Origin: JAXIHJ01 sp034189755
GTDB taxonomy: Bacteria > Planctomycetota > Phycisphaerae > SM23-33
Assembly: GCA_034189755.1 (NCBI GenBank)
Contig: JAXIHJ010000037.1
Coordinates: 1-7,239, forward strand
Direction: 5' to 3'
DNA length: 7,239 bases
Shown here: positions 6,952 through 7,239 of the stretch, piece after piece
Layout of the letters: each line of letters starts with the position of its first letter
How positions within the stretch are numbered: position 1 is the first letter of the stretch
Notes under the pieces: model-generated
The model's input: only the letters and a program-made list of their open reading frames with translations
Databases searched by the model: none
What the model was told of the DNA's origin: nothing
Made by a program: the position numbers and the translations under genes

Positions 6952-7064
6952 CAACCTACCTACCTGCGGTAAGCAGGCAGGGGTCCGAGGTCCAAGTACG
7001 CTATTTGACAAATTAATACCGGAACACGGAACGCTTTTGAAGTCAACGAGTTAGCGAACTACTG

Positions 7065-7113
7065 TTCAAAAACCCCAATGTTTGAAAAATTTCAAAACCG
7101 CTCATTTATGGGG
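7065..7113. repeat. Nested inverted repeats in an AT-rich block
   Basis: TTTGAAA (7081-7087) and TTTCAAA (7090-7096) form a perfect stem with a two-base spacer. CCCCA (7073-7077) and TGGGG (7109-7113) can enclose it. TTCAAA (7065-7070) can instead pair with TTTGAA (7081-7086). No gene or known RNA family was recognised here. The block is poorer in G and C than the coding part and lies next to the 10-bp array. Confidence 0.5.
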
Positions 7114-7170
7114 GCCTAAAACAGCTAAGTGTTTGCTTACTCGCGACTTACGTAAAAAACGGTTTGGGAG

Positions 7171-7239
7171 CAATTGGGCGCAACTGGGCGCAACTGGGCG
7201 CAACTGGGCGCAATTGGGCGCAACTGGGCGCAATTGGGC
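7171..7239. repeat. 10-bp tandem array (CAAYTGGGCG), runs off the edge
   Basis: Nearly seven units of CAAYTGGGCG follow with no spacing change. Only the fourth base varies, T or C, in the order T, C, C, C, T, C, T; a degenerate unit (GGTTTGGGAG) precedes at 7161-7170. The array continues past the window, so its length is unknown. On the minus strand it translates in one frame to repeated APNCAQLRPV-like sequence running to a TGA at 7104-7102, but this looks like repeat translation, not a gene. Confidence 0.92.

Larger units (their letters stand above)
6351..7239. other. Gene-free repeat mosaic
   Basis: No credible gene lies in these 889 bases. The open frames here translate into repeat-derived, low-complexity peptides (for example KLHEFKKEEK-like or APNCAQLRP-like stretches) and have no domain or good start. 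The region is instead built of several unrelated short repeat types, hairpins and homopolymer runs, listed separately. This density of different small repeats is a hallmark of genomes with many dispersed intergenic repeats; I associate it with environmental Planctomycetota, from recall only. Confidence 0.7.

Noticed and set aside
7004..7030. TTGACA as a possible -35 box on the plus strand
   Set aside because: No -10-like sequence at 16-18 bases and no gene follows on that strand.
6749..7054. Plus-strand open frame of 101 codons
   Set aside because: Runs through repeat copy 2, the terminator-like element and the GC hairpins; no coherent protein features.

Overview
The window is GC-rich bacterial DNA. 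It holds four protein-coding genes, all on the minus strand and covering about 50-6350, followed by roughly 890 bases (6351-7239) without a gene and filled with short repeats and inverted repeats. No rRNA, tRNA, CRISPR array or transposase gene was seen. The repeat types are a 7-bp unit, a 9-bp ATTCGTG unit, a CCTGCCTG-type hairpin and a 10-bp CAAYTGGGCG unit. Together with GC-rich codon use and poor Shine-Dalgarno signals, they remind me of metagenome-derived Planctomycetota, perhaps class Phycisphaerae. That placement rests on recall and general style, not on a marker gene, so it is tentative.

In transcription order (right to left) the genes are: a 653-residue radical SAM protein with an N-terminal cobalamin-binding-like domain (6350 to 4389); an alpha/beta hydrolase with one N-terminal membrane anchor (4291 to 3251); a GH3-family acyl-adenylating enzyme (3216 to 1576), related to plant auxin and jasmonate amido synthetases; and a metallo-beta-lactamase/beta-CASP nuclease of the TTHA0252 type (1500 to 94). 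The gaps are 97, 34 and 75 bases with no convincing terminator, so they could form one transcription unit. A weak sigma70-like promoter lies about 75-100 bases before the first gene.

The first three genes could form a small pathway: radical modification of a carbon skeleton, hydrolysis of an ester or thioester at the membrane, and ATP-dependent activation of an acyl acid for amide formation. No known pathway with this set was recognised, so this is a hypothesis from gene order. The beta-CASP nuclease looks like a housekeeping RNA-processing enzyme and may only be carried along.

The repeat-rich end is a mosaic. It holds four 7-bp units (6469-6496), a large GC-rich hairpin (6534-6595), two copies of a 44-54-bp direct repeat containing 9-bp units (6598-6641 and 6727-6780), a terminator-like inverted repeat followed by eight T on the minus strand (6829-6884), a pair of mutually exclusive GC hairpins (6929-6951), an AT-richer block with nested inverted repeats (7065-7113), and a 10-bp tandem array that runs off the right edge (7171-7239).
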